A stretch of 5,378 nucleotides of DNA from Gemmatimonadota bacterium (GCA_019689775.1 JADGGV010000307.1:1-5378); one strand, 5' to 3'; shown: positions 1 to 5,034, counted from the stretch's first letter. Translations and numbers: made by a program. Notes: generated by a model not told the origin, from the letters alone.

Positions 1-75
1 CGCCCGAAGTCCGACCCGCAGTCCCCGCCCCCGCCCGTAGTTCCGGCGGTTCAGGTGGCGAACGCGCAGGTCGCC
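1..75. other. Non-coding edge downstream of the 8-TM gene
   Basis: This is the stretch after the stop codon of the membrane-protein gene at 76-78. It is C-rich and I see no start codon with a ribosome binding site, no clear stem-loop and no RNA gene in it. A terminator or a further operon member may lie beyond the window edge. Confidence 0.4.
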
Positions 76-936
76 TCAATCCGCCGCCGCGCCGGTGGTT
101 TCCGGCACCGGCGTGGTGCGCGTGGCATCGTTCAGCGCCCACAGCGCGAGCGCGGCCAGCGCGGCCAGGTCCGCGAACAGCAGCGGCGCGAAGACCGGCG
201 CGCCGTAGATGACGCGCTCGCGGAGCGGGACATCGGCGGCCCCGAAGACCGGGAGCACGTGGGCGGCGAAGCCGACGACCGCGACCAGCGCCTCGAGGCC
301 GAGCACGAGGATGCCGATGCGCAGGTAGGCGCGGGTGACGGTGACGAGGACGGGGAGCAGGAGGTAGCCGACGCCGAGCGCCGCCGCGGCCACGGCCAGC
401 CACTCGAGCGGGTTGAAGAAGCCGTTCTGCGCGTGGTCGACGAGCGAGAGGCCGAAGTTGCCGATGAAGCCGCCGAGCGCGAGGAGGACGAGCCAGCGGG
501 CCCACTCGGCGGAGTCGTGCGGCACGAGGCGGTTCAGCAGCACGAGGAAGCCGATGCCGGTGAAGGCGAGCGGCGCGATGAACGGCGCGGAGTAGACGAG
601 CGCGCGGAGCGTGAACTCCTGGAAGAAGCGGCTGCCGAGGTGCCAGAGGAGCCCGGCGATGCCGACGAGGATGGCGCCGGCGGCGACGAGGATGCCGATC
701 CAGCGGCCGCGCGGCGAGTCGAACGGGCGGGGCAGCGCGAGATTGACGCCGAGCGCGAGCGCGCCGGCGGCGGCGAAGCCGAGCGGGATCCACTCCGCCC
801 AGCGGTGGAAGGAGTTCGCGGAGTGCGCGAGGTAGACGTCGAGGACGAGGAACGCGAGGTTCGCGGTCGCGAACGCCTCGACGAGCGGCGCCTTATCGGC
901 CGTGGCCCGGCGTAGCGCCTCCGGCCATCCCGCCAC
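76..936 (-). CDS. Eight-helix integral membrane protein, internally duplicated, partner of octahaem cytochrome
   Basis: I do not recognise this 286-residue family. Hydrophobicity gives eight membrane helices, at about 18-38, 49-69, 79-100, 111-135, 146-166, 178-201, 205-230 and 244-268, with a short polar tail. Helices 1-4 and 5-8 are a tandem duplication. H38, N41, F43, E48 and W49 recur as H168, N171, F173, E178 and W179. IGILV at 80-84 recurs at 207-211, H99 matches H226, and the Y-x-A-P-x-x-A-P-x-x-F pattern from Y115 recurs from Y244. The gene starts with GTG at 936, inside the upstream cytochrome gene (44-bp overlap), and AGGAGG sits 4 nt before the GTG, which fixes the start and suggests translational coupling. 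The conserved histidines near helix ends could bind haem b or take part in quinone chemistry, so an electron-transfer role with the cytochrome is my inference. A transporter or scaffold role is not excluded. Confidence 0.88.
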   Translation of the reverse strand: MAGWPEALRRATADKAPLVEAFATANLAFLVLDVYLAHSANSFHRWAEWIPLGFAAAGALALGVNLALPRPFDSPRGRWIGILVAAGAILVGIAGLLWHLGSRFFQEFTLRALVYSAPFIAPLAFTGIGFLVLLNRLVPHDSAEWARWLVLLALGGFIGNFGLSLVDHAQNGFFNPLEWLAVAAAALGVGYLLLPVLVTVTRAYLRIGILVLGLEALVAVVGFAAHVLPVFGAADVPLRERVIYGAPVFAPLLFADLAALAALALWALNDATRTTPVPETTGAAAD

Positions 937-2161
937 GTTCCCTCCTGAGCTGCTGGGCCTCCGCCTGGAGCCTCACCCAGTGGGCGAGGAGCTCGTAGTT
1001 GCCGTGCCACTGGATGTAGTCGGCGCCGCCCATGAACGCGCCGTGCTTCGTCGTGCGGCCGAAGTAGTGCCAGAGGTCGAAGAACGTGAAGTCGATCGGC
1101 CGGGTGAACGGCCGATCGCCGATCAGGCCGTCCTTCCGCAGCCCGTCCATGAGCCGCGTCGCCTCGGCGATGCGCGCGTTCGTCGCCGCGACGACCGTCT
1201 CCGCCTGCCGGTAAACCCGCTCGACGTGCGGGCGGGTGTGACACTCGAGGCAGATCGCCTTCATCGCGTTCTGTGCGCGGAGGTAGCCTGGCCGCTTCGT
1301 CGAGACGGCGGCGAACAGGTACCAGGAGAGGCGCTGCCCGACGTCGTGCGTCATTCCCTGGCCGCCGAGGCCGCTCATGTGGCACGTCGCGCAGGTGGGG
1401 ACGGGCATGTCGCGGGCGGTCAGCCGCTTCGGGTCGGCCTCGAGGTTCAGCCGCGCCCGCTGCGCGTTGAAGAGCACGCCGTGCTTCGACTCCTGGTAGA
1501 TCTCGAGCTGCGAGTGGTCCGGCCCGAGATGGCACTGCCCGCACGTGGTCGGCAGCCGCGCCAGCGCGACCGACGTCGCGTGCCGCGCGTGGCACGCCGT
1601 GCAGTTGCCGATGCTGCCGTCGCGATGCGGCTGGCCGATCTGGTGGCACGAGACGCAGCCGGCCGTGGTGGCGACATCGCCCTCCGCCGCGATCAGCGGG
1701 TTCGGCGGCCGGCGCACGCCGCCCGGATGGTACTGCTCGGCGAACGCGACCTGCGCCGCCGTGAACGGCGCGGCGCCGAGCACGGCGGCGTACGCCGGGG
1801 CGGCGTGCCGGCTGCGCAGGAACTCGTCGTACTGCGTGGCGTGGCACTCGGCGCAGTTCCGCGGCGTGATCCGACGCGTCAGCGTGAAGCCGCGATGCTC
1901 GAAGCGCTCCTGCCCCTCGAGCGCCTTGTGGCAGTCGAGGCAGTTCGTGCCGACCGCGGCGTGCCGGCTCTGCTCGTACTCGACGACGATCGCGCCCGTC
2001 TCCTGCCGGTGGCAGGCGGCGCACTTCCCCGTCGCCTCGACGAGCTGCGGCGTCGGCTGCGCCCGCTCGACGGCGGGGCGCCGCGCGTGGATCAGCACCC
2101 CCGCCACCAGCAGCGCGGTGGCGACGACGACGGCGATGAAGACGGAGCGGAACGTGCTCAT
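893..2161 (-). CDS. Membrane-anchored octahaem cytochrome c, hydroxylamine oxidoreductase (HAO)-like
   Basis: This 422-residue protein has one N-terminal hydrophobic helix (about 7-24) with no obvious cleavage site, so it is probably anchored and faces the periplasm. Eight CxxCH haem sites lie at 47-51, 74-78, 103-107, 169-173, 187-191, 207-211, 257-261 and 304-308. None has the CxxCK form used by NrfA. Motifs of the type [YF]-x-x-S-[RK]-H end at H67, H119 and H227, and a related TTKHG has H373; these look like distal haem ligands. The C-terminal stretch with KHGAFMGGADY (372-382) and QWHGNYELL (384-392) resembles the HAO/octahaem family. HAO enzymes oxidise hydroxylamine (or hydrazine); relatives without the crosslinked tyrosine reduce nitrite. 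Y366, Y382 and Y389 lie in the right region, but I cannot say whether one is the catalytic tyrosine. It is shorter than classical HAO (over 500 residues). I prefer the ATG at 2161 because it directly precedes the anchor helix; an upstream in-frame start at 2314 would add 51 Arg-rich residues. Confidence 0.92.
   Translation of the reverse strand: MSTFRSVFIAVVVATALLVAGVLIHARRPAVERAQPTPQLVEATGKCAACHRQETGAIVVEYEQSRHAAVGTNCLDCHKALEGQERFEHRGFTLTRRITPRNCAECHATQYDEFLRSRHAAPAYAAVLGAAPFTAAQVAFAEQYHPGGVRRPPNPLIAAEGDVATTAGCVSCHQIGQPHRDGSIGNCTACHARHATSVALARLPTTCGQCHLGPDHSQLEIYQESKHGVLFNAQRARLNLEADPKRLTARDMPVPTCATCHMSGLGGQGMTHDVGQRLSWYLFAAVSTKRPGYLRAQNAMKAICLECHTRPHVERVYRQAETVVAATNARIAEATRLMDGLRKDGLIGDRPFTRPIDFTFFDLWHYFGRTTKHGAFMGGADYIQWHGNYELLAHWVRLQAEAQQLRRERGGMAGGATPGHGR
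941..946 (-). promoter_or_regulatory. Strong Shine-Dalgarno site inside the cytochrome gene
   Basis: The minus strand reads AGGAGG followed by GAAC and then the GTG start at 936. A full anti-Shine-Dalgarno match placed within the last codons of the upstream cytochrome decides the start of the membrane-protein gene. It also argues that the 44-bp overlap is genuine and not a gene-calling artefact. Confidence 0.75.
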
Positions 2162-2358
2162 GGCGCGCCCACCGTCGCCGGGGGCCGGCCGCGCGCCGCC
2201 TCGCCTCCGGGCCGGTCGTCGACGCACACGGCGTCGCCGGCATGCGGCGCTCGCCACGCGCGCGTCGGCGCCGTGTAGCGGCTCCGGGTCGGCGGGCTCG
2301 AGGCGGATCGGCACGGAGCGGTGTGGCGAGAGCGGATGCGGACGTTCGCGCTCTTCAT
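2158..2358 (-). CDS. Possible 66-residue leader protein of the cytochrome operon
   Basis: This small ORF is of unknown function and may not be real. In its favour, the ATG at 2358 has GGAGG 4 nt upstream (2363-2367). Its TGA stop overlaps the cytochrome ATG in an ATGA arrangement (2158-2161), typical of translational coupling. By my count, 59 of 66 sense codons end in G or C. Against it, the product is Arg/Pro/Ala-rich with no recognisable domain, signal peptide or membrane helix. Its second codon positions are also unusually GC-rich (51 of 66), which is not typical of a folded protein. It could be a coupling or regulatory leader peptide, or simply 5' untranslated sequence that stays open by chance in GC-rich DNA. 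Confidence 0.3.
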   Translation of the reverse strand: MKSANVRIRSRHTAPCRSASSPPTRSRYTAPTRAWRAPHAGDAVCVDDRPGGEAARGRPPATVGAP

Positions 2359-2421
2359 CGGACCTCCGGGGCGGCGTCGATGCGGGCGGGTCGCTCGAGG
2401 CGGGAATGTGCGACGGCGTGG

Positions 2422-2449
2422 CGCCGGCGCGCCACTCCGGCGCGCGGCG
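2422..2449. promoter_or_regulatory. Strong GC stem-loop between the divergent cytochrome and hemH genes
   Basis: GCGCGCC (2427-2433) pairs with GGCGCGC (2439-2445) around a 5-nt ACTCC loop. After a one-base bulge the stem extends by CGCC/GGCG (2422-2425 with 2446-2449). It lies upstream of the hemH promoter candidate and upstream of the minus-strand operon start. It could be an operator, a leader structure of the cytochrome transcript, or a chance product of the base composition. The rest of 2359-2532 shows no other gene. Confidence 0.3.
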
Positions 2450-2482
2450 GGGTGCGGACTCCCGCCCCGAATCCGGCCCCGT

Positions 2483-2488
2483 TACCTT
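2483..2488 (+). promoter_or_regulatory. Candidate -10 element of hemH (TACCTT)
   Basis: TACCTT fits the TAnnnT form of a sigma-70-type -10 box and sits 44 nt before the hemH start codon. I find no convincing -35 hexamer at the usual spacing. The case rests on the similar placement of TAGCTT before the 3832 gene and TACGGT before the 5081 gene. Confidence 0.35.
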
Positions 2489-2532
2489 CAGCGGACCGTA
2501 CCCTTGCCACCCGCGAGCGCGGAGTCGAGCGC

Positions 2533-3567
2533 GTGACCATCGGCGTGCTGTTGCTCAACTTCGGCGAGCCCTCCGAGGCGACGCCGCAGGCCGTCATCCC
2601 CTACCTCGAGCGGATCTTCCTGATGAACGCGCCGCTCGAGGCGCACGCGGCGCCGGAGGCGGCGCGCGCCCGCGCCCGCCAGCTCGCCGAGCAGCGCGCG
2701 CCCGGGCTGATCGCGGAGTACGCCGCGATCGGCGGCTCGCCGCTGAACCAGCAGGCGCAGCGGCAGGCGGACGACCTGGCGGTCGAGCTGCGCCGGCGCG
2801 GCCTCGCGGCGCGGGTCTACGTCGCCATGCAGTTCGCGGATCCGCTGATCGAGGATGTGCTGCGGCGGGCGCGCGCGGACGGCGTCGAGCGGCTGGTCGC
2901 GCTGCCGGTCTACCCGGTGTGCGGGCCATCCACGAACGTGATGGCGCTCGAGCAGACGCGGGCCGCGCTGGATGCGATCGGCTGGGACGTACCGATGGTG
3001 GAGGTCAGCGGCTGGCACCGGCACCCGGCCTACGCGCCGCTGCGCGCGGAGGGGATCGCCGCCGCGGCGGCGGCAGCCGGCGTCGACCTCGCCGACCCGG
3101 CGGTCCGCCTCGTCTTCTCCGCCCATGGCACGCCGCTCAAGTACATCGAGGCCGGCAGCCGCTACCGGGACTACACCGAGGAGAACTGCCGGGCCATCGC
3201 CGACGTCGCCGGCGTCGAGCGCTTCGAGCTCGGCTACCAGAACCACGGCAACCGGCCGATCGAGTGGACGAAGCCGGACATCGGCGACGTGATCGAGCAC
3301 GTCGCCGCCGATGCCGTGGTCGTGGTCCCCGTGAGCTTCATGCACGAGCAGTCGGAGACGCTCTCCGAGCTGGACATCGAGCTGCGCCAGGAGGCGGAGG
3401 AGCGCGGACTCCGCTTCGTGCGCGTGCCCGTGCCGCACGATGACCCGCGCTTCATCGCGATCCTGGCGGACCTCGTCGAATCGGCGCTCCGGCCCGGCGA
3501 CGGCCCCGTCGGGCTGCGCCCCTGCCGCTGCCGCCGCACACCGGACACGTTCTGCACGAACGGGTAG
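2533..3567 (+). CDS. hemH: Ferrochelatase (protohaem ferro-lyase), probably with a [2Fe-2S] cluster
   Basis: The enzyme inserts Fe2+ into protoporphyrin IX (or into coproporphyrin III in the alternative pathway), the metal-insertion step of haem synthesis. The 344-residue length is normal. The N-terminus has the LLLNFGEPS family opening (6-14). The catalytic histidine is H198 in the SAHGTP motif (196-201), and the conserved glutamate is E275 in SETLSELDIEL (274-284). C130, in the PVYPVCGPST stretch, sits where human C196 lies. The C-terminal tail has C331, C333 and C341. Together these four cysteines match the one-plus-three arrangement of [2Fe-2S] ferrochelatases. I chose the GTG at 2533 because translation from it begins directly with the family N-terminus and GGAG lies 8 nt upstream; longer in-frame starts add Arg-rich sequence. 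The gene is divergent from the octahaem cytochrome operon. No other haem-biosynthesis gene is next to it in this window. Confidence 0.96.
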   Translation: MTIGVLLLNFGEPSEATPQAVIPYLERIFLMNAPLEAHAAPEAARARARQLAEQRAPGLIAEYAAIGGSPLNQQAQRQADDLAVELRRRGLAARVYVAMQFADPLIEDVLRRARADGVERLVALPVYPVCGPSTNVMALEQTRAALDAIGWDVPMVEVSGWHRHPAYAPLRAEGIAAAAAAAGVDLADPAVRLVFSAHGTPLKYIEAGSRYRDYTEENCRAIADVAGVERFELGYQNHGNRPIEWTKPDIGDVIEHVAADAVVVVPVSFMHEQSETLSELDIELRQEAEERGLRFVRVPVPHDDPRFIAILADLVESALRPGDGPVGLRPCRCRRTPDTFCTNG

Positions 3568-3572
3568 CGCCG

Positions 3573-3612
3573 GCTCGCGCGGCGTGGGGGAGCGCGCCGC
3601 CGGGACGCGAGC
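3573..3612 (+). terminator. Stem-loop after hemH, possible terminator
   Basis: Six bases after the hemH stop, GCTCGCG (3573-3579) pairs with CGCGAGC (3606-3612). CGGCG (3580-3584) pairs with CGCCG (3595-3599) around a 10-nt loop, leaving a 6-nt bulge on the 3' side. There is no T-tract, so intrinsic termination would be weak. The structure may instead protect the transcript 3' end. Confidence 0.35.
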
Positions 3613-3779
3613 GAGAGGCGCCGAGGCCGCGAGCGTGCTCCGCCGGGGCGGGCCGTGGTGGTTGTAGCCCGGCGTCGCGTCGTTGCGCGGCGTGCCGGCC
3701 GAAGCGTCCGCGGCGCCCGGCCCGGCGATCGCGGAGGGCTGCCATCCGGCGAGCCGTGGCGCGGCCGCCGACGCGGGGC

Positions 3780-3785
3780 TAGCTT
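3780..3785 (+). promoter_or_regulatory. Candidate -10 element of the 3832 gene (TAGCTT)
   Basis: TAGCTT lies 46 nt upstream of the ATG at 3832, nearly the same distance as the similar TACCTT before hemH. No clear -35 is visible. The remainder of the 3568-3831 gap is GC-rich and holds only the stem-loop after hemH. Confidence 0.35.
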
Positions 3786-3831
3786 TCGCCGATCGACCGC
3801 CTCCTCCCCGGCCGACCCCCCGCGCGCGTCC

Positions 3832-4176
3832 ATGACCCGCCTCGAGCTCCTGACGGCTCCCCTCGAGGGCCTCTCCATCCAGCAGCGCGTGCAGGCGCTG
3901 ATCCATGCACGGGAACTCGGCCTGGAGGTCGCCGAGGCGGCCACCCCGCGGGAGTTGCACGGGCGCGTGGACGCCGGAACCTGGCTGCGGCACGTCGTCG
4001 AGCCCGCGGTCGCGGCCGGCGTGCTCGCGCCGGACGGCGCGCGGGAGTGGCGCCGTCGGTGCCGCGGCGCCGAAGGCCTCTCGGACCCCCGCGTCGTCGC
4101 GTTCCTGTTCGGTTGGTACGAGCACGCGTTGTTGCGGATGGGCGAGGTCGGCGGCGATCCGGTCGTCCTGGATTAA
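3832..4176 (+). CDS. Hypothetical soluble protein, 114 residues
   Basis: I do not recognise this protein. It is predicted to be mostly helical and soluble, with no signal peptide or membrane segment. It has a single cysteine (C77), three tryptophans (W51, W73, W95) and a conserved-looking aromatic patch FLFGWYEHALLRMG (91-104) near the C-terminus. The balanced composition, unlike the Arg/Ala/Pro-rich shadow frames around it, supports real coding. I chose the ATG at 3832 because all in-frame sequence before it is Arg-rich and improbable. No Shine-Dalgarno match is visible before this ATG, so initiation may depend on an unstructured leader. The gene has its own candidate promoter and converges on the DUF883-like gene across a stem-loop. 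Nothing in the context assigns a function. Confidence 0.7.
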   Translation: MTRLELLTAPLEGLSIQQRVQALIHARELGLEVAEAATPRELHGRVDAGTWLRHVVEPAVAAGVLAPDGAREWRRRCRGAEGLSDPRVVAFLFGWYEHALLRMGEVGGDPVVLD

Positions 4177-4208
4177 CCGCTCGCCGCGGGCGCGGCGCCG
4201 ATGCGAAC

Positions 4209-4238
4209 GGGAGGGTGGCCCCGACGGGACCCCCTCCC
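4209..4238. terminator. Bidirectional stem-loop between convergent genes
   Basis: GGGAGGG (4209-4215) pairs with CCCTCCC (4232-4238). Inside, GG/CC (4217-4218 with 4230-4231) and CCC/GGG (4220-4222 with 4226-4228) extend the stem, with a T bulge, one mismatch and a 3-nt loop. It starts 32 nt after the stop of the 3832 gene and lies between that stop and the converging stop at 4312. Only TT follows on the plus strand, so it is a GC-rich terminator candidate without a U-tract. Confidence 0.45.
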
Positions 4239-4311
4239 CTTCGCGCGCGGCCGCGTCATCCGGTCCGCCGTCCCGATCCGCTCCCGGTACCCATCCCCTT
4301 CGCGCGGCCGC
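4235..4311. repeat. Pair of near-identical direct repeats (TCCCCTTCGCGCG..GCCGC)
   Basis: TCCCCTTCGCGCG, then an optional CG, then GCCGC occurs at 4235-4254 and again at 4294-4311. Weaker similarity continues a few bases to the left of each copy. The second copy ends against the stop codon of the DUF883-like gene, and the first overlaps the right arm of the stem-loop. It looks like a local duplication in the 3' region of the minus-strand gene. Confidence 0.55.
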
Positions 4312-4536
4312 TCAGTCGAGCAGGTGGCGCGCCAGGAAACCCGCCGCCAGACCCGCGCCGAGCGCGATCCCGGCCGAGCGCATTGGGTTCGCCGCGACCT
4401 GCTCGCGGACGTCGTCGCGCAGCTCCCGGACGCCGTGGCCCACCGACGCGAGCCGGCTGGCGATGCCGCCGAACCCGCTTTTCGTGCCGTTGCGCACGGG
4501 CGCCCCGCTCCGGCCGGCGACGGTCGGCTCGCCCAC
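4312..4536 (-). CDS. DUF883-like (ElaB/YqjD-type) single-helix membrane protein; start uncertain
   Basis: From the GTG at 4536 this gives 74 residues. A flexible Gly/Pro/Arg-rich start (1-24) is followed by an amphipathic helix containing GVRELRDDVREQVAANPMRS (35-54). A short Gly/Ala membrane helix (about 54-69) ends in ARHLLD. The VRE..x..NP.RS.GIA.G.G...GFL order is the C-terminal signature of DUF883/ElaB-YqjD proteins, which anchor to the inner membrane; YqjD and ElaB bind ribosomes in Escherichia coli. The GTG has no good Shine-Dalgarno site. The frame stays open upstream to 4752, through a Ser/Ala/Gly/Arg repeat that varies as coding sequence does, yet it contains no ATG, GTG, TTG or CTG. 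The true protein may therefore be longer and may once have been joined to the ORF ending at 4753. The C-terminal domain call is firmer than the start. Confidence 0.7.
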   Translation of the reverse strand: MGEPTVAGRSGAPVRNGTKSGFGGIASRLASVGHGVRELRDDVREQVAANPMRSAGIALGAGLAAGFLARHLLD

Positions 4537-4560
4537 GGGCCGGTCCGGCCGGCGTCCCGG

Positions 4561-4704
4561 CCGCGACGCCCGCGACGTGGACCGCGACGCACGGGACGTG
4601 GACCGCGAGGCGCCGGAGGCGGACCGCGACGCGCCGGATGTCGACCGGGACCTGCCGGATGCGGACCGCGAGGCTCCGGACGCACCTCGAGACGCGGACC
4701 GGGA
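4561..4704. repeat. Array of 21-bp tandem repeats encoding Ser-rich heptads on the minus strand
   Basis: Five 21-bp units begin at 4561, 4582, 4603, 4624 and 4645. A sixth unit of 33 bp (4666-4698) carries a 12-bp insertion, and a partial unit follows. In the frame of the DUF883-like gene each unit reads S[TA]S[RG]ASR. Differences between units fall mostly at third codon positions in that frame (for example TCC/TCG, GCG/GCC, ACG/ACA, CGG/CGT) and are mostly silent, the others being mainly T/A and R/G swaps. That pattern indicates selection on the peptide. The plus strand reads R[DE]A[RP][DE][VA]D, where several of the same changes become D/E swaps, so it fits less well. Confidence 0.8.
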
Positions 4705-4752
4705 TCCGCCTCGCGCCGCCGCCGGGGGCGCCGCTTCGCCCTCCGCGCCGCC

Positions 4753-4896
4753 TCAGCAGCGGCGACGCCGCAGCCACCAGGTGCCGACCAGGATCCCGGT
4801 CGCGCCGCCCAGCGCGCCGGCGAGGATGGTCAGCTCGCGTCGGCTCAGGCCGATCGCATCGAGGGCCACGAGAGTGGCGCGCTGGAGCGCGCGCAT
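4753..4896 (-). CDS. Small single-helix membrane protein, 47 residues
   Basis: The family is unknown. An amphipathic N-terminal segment (1-20) is followed by a Gly/Ala-rich membrane helix (about 22-42, ending GTWWL) and a basic tail RRRRC before TGA. The positive tail predicts a cytoplasmic C-terminus. GGAGG lies 5 nt before the ATG at 4896, which supports this start over the in-frame start at 5052, where the extra 52 residues look like leader sequence. The same frame continues open after the TGA into the Ser-rich repeat and the DUF883-like domain, so this could be the N-terminal part of a single protein interrupted by a stop. It is divergent from the 44-residue gene at 5081. Confidence 0.65.
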   Translation of the reverse strand: MRALQRATLVALDAIGLSRRELTILAGALGGATGILVGTWWLRRRRC

Positions 4897-4958
4897 GGGC
4901 GCCTCCGGGGTGGAGGAGGTCGAGTCGAGCGGCGGGTCGGCGCGCGCCGCACCGCCCT

Positions 4959-4973
4959 CGATCCCTAGGATCG
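4959..4973. repeat. Inverted repeat CGATCC-CTA-GGATCG
   Basis: Six-base perfect arms flank CTA, with an outer CCGC/GCGG pairing (4952-4955 with 4974-4977) across a small bulge. It lies 62 nt upstream of the 4896 start in the divergent interval. It could be an operator or a leader hairpin of the minus-strand gene; there is no direct evidence for either. Confidence 0.35.
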
Positions 4974-5004
4974 GCGGCTCCGCGCGGAACGTGAACGCCT
5001 CGCC

Positions 5005-5034
5005 CTTGCGCCAGGGCGCAAGACGCCGTACGGT
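5005..5034 (+). promoter_or_regulatory. Perfect palindrome overlapping a candidate promoter for the 44-residue gene
   Basis: CTTGCGCC (5005-5012) and GGCGCAAG (5015-5022) are perfect inverted arms with a 2-nt centre. TTGCGC (5006-5011) could serve as a weak -35, and TACGGT (5029-5034) as a -10 after a 17-nt spacer, 46 nt before the ATG at 5081. A dimeric repressor binding the palindrome would block the promoter. Each box matches consensus at only about three positions. Confidence 0.4.

Noticed and set aside
534..2243. Minus-strand 569-codon frame overlapping both the cytochrome and the membrane protein
   Set aside because: It is an out-of-frame shadow with runs of Arg and Ser; the two real genes account for the strand.
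902..2278. Long plus-strand open frame opposite the octahaem cytochrome (458 codons)
   Set aside because: It is antisense to a gene with eight intact CxxCH motifs, and its translation is Arg/Ala/Val-rich with no domain. Long antisense open frames are expected at this GC content.
2161..2314. The longer cytochrome start at 2314
   Set aside because: It would place 51 Arg/Ala-rich residues before the membrane anchor. The ATG at 2161 immediately precedes the anchor helix.
1545..3443. Plus-strand open frame of 632 codons running from within the cytochrome into hemH
   Set aside because: It crosses two real genes in the wrong frame, and its product is low-complexity Arg/Ala/Ser sequence.
2488..4125. 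Long minus-strand open frame covering hemH and the 3832 gene (545 codons)
   Set aside because: It lies opposite the clear ferrochelatase and spans the intergenic gap without any change in composition. It is an Arg/Gly/Asp-rich shadow frame.
4561..4704. Reading the 21-bp array as a plus-strand acidic/basic heptad protein, or as a CRISPR array
   Set aside because: Several unit differences become D/E or A/L changes on the plus strand but are silent or milder on the minus strand, and no plus-strand start with a ribosome site precedes it. There are no spacers between the units, so it is not CRISPR.
4753..4755. Selenocysteine at the TGA ending the 47-residue protein
   Set aside because: No selenoprotein family resemblance and no clear SECIS-like hairpin directly after the codon. 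A nonsense mutation or a true stop is simpler.
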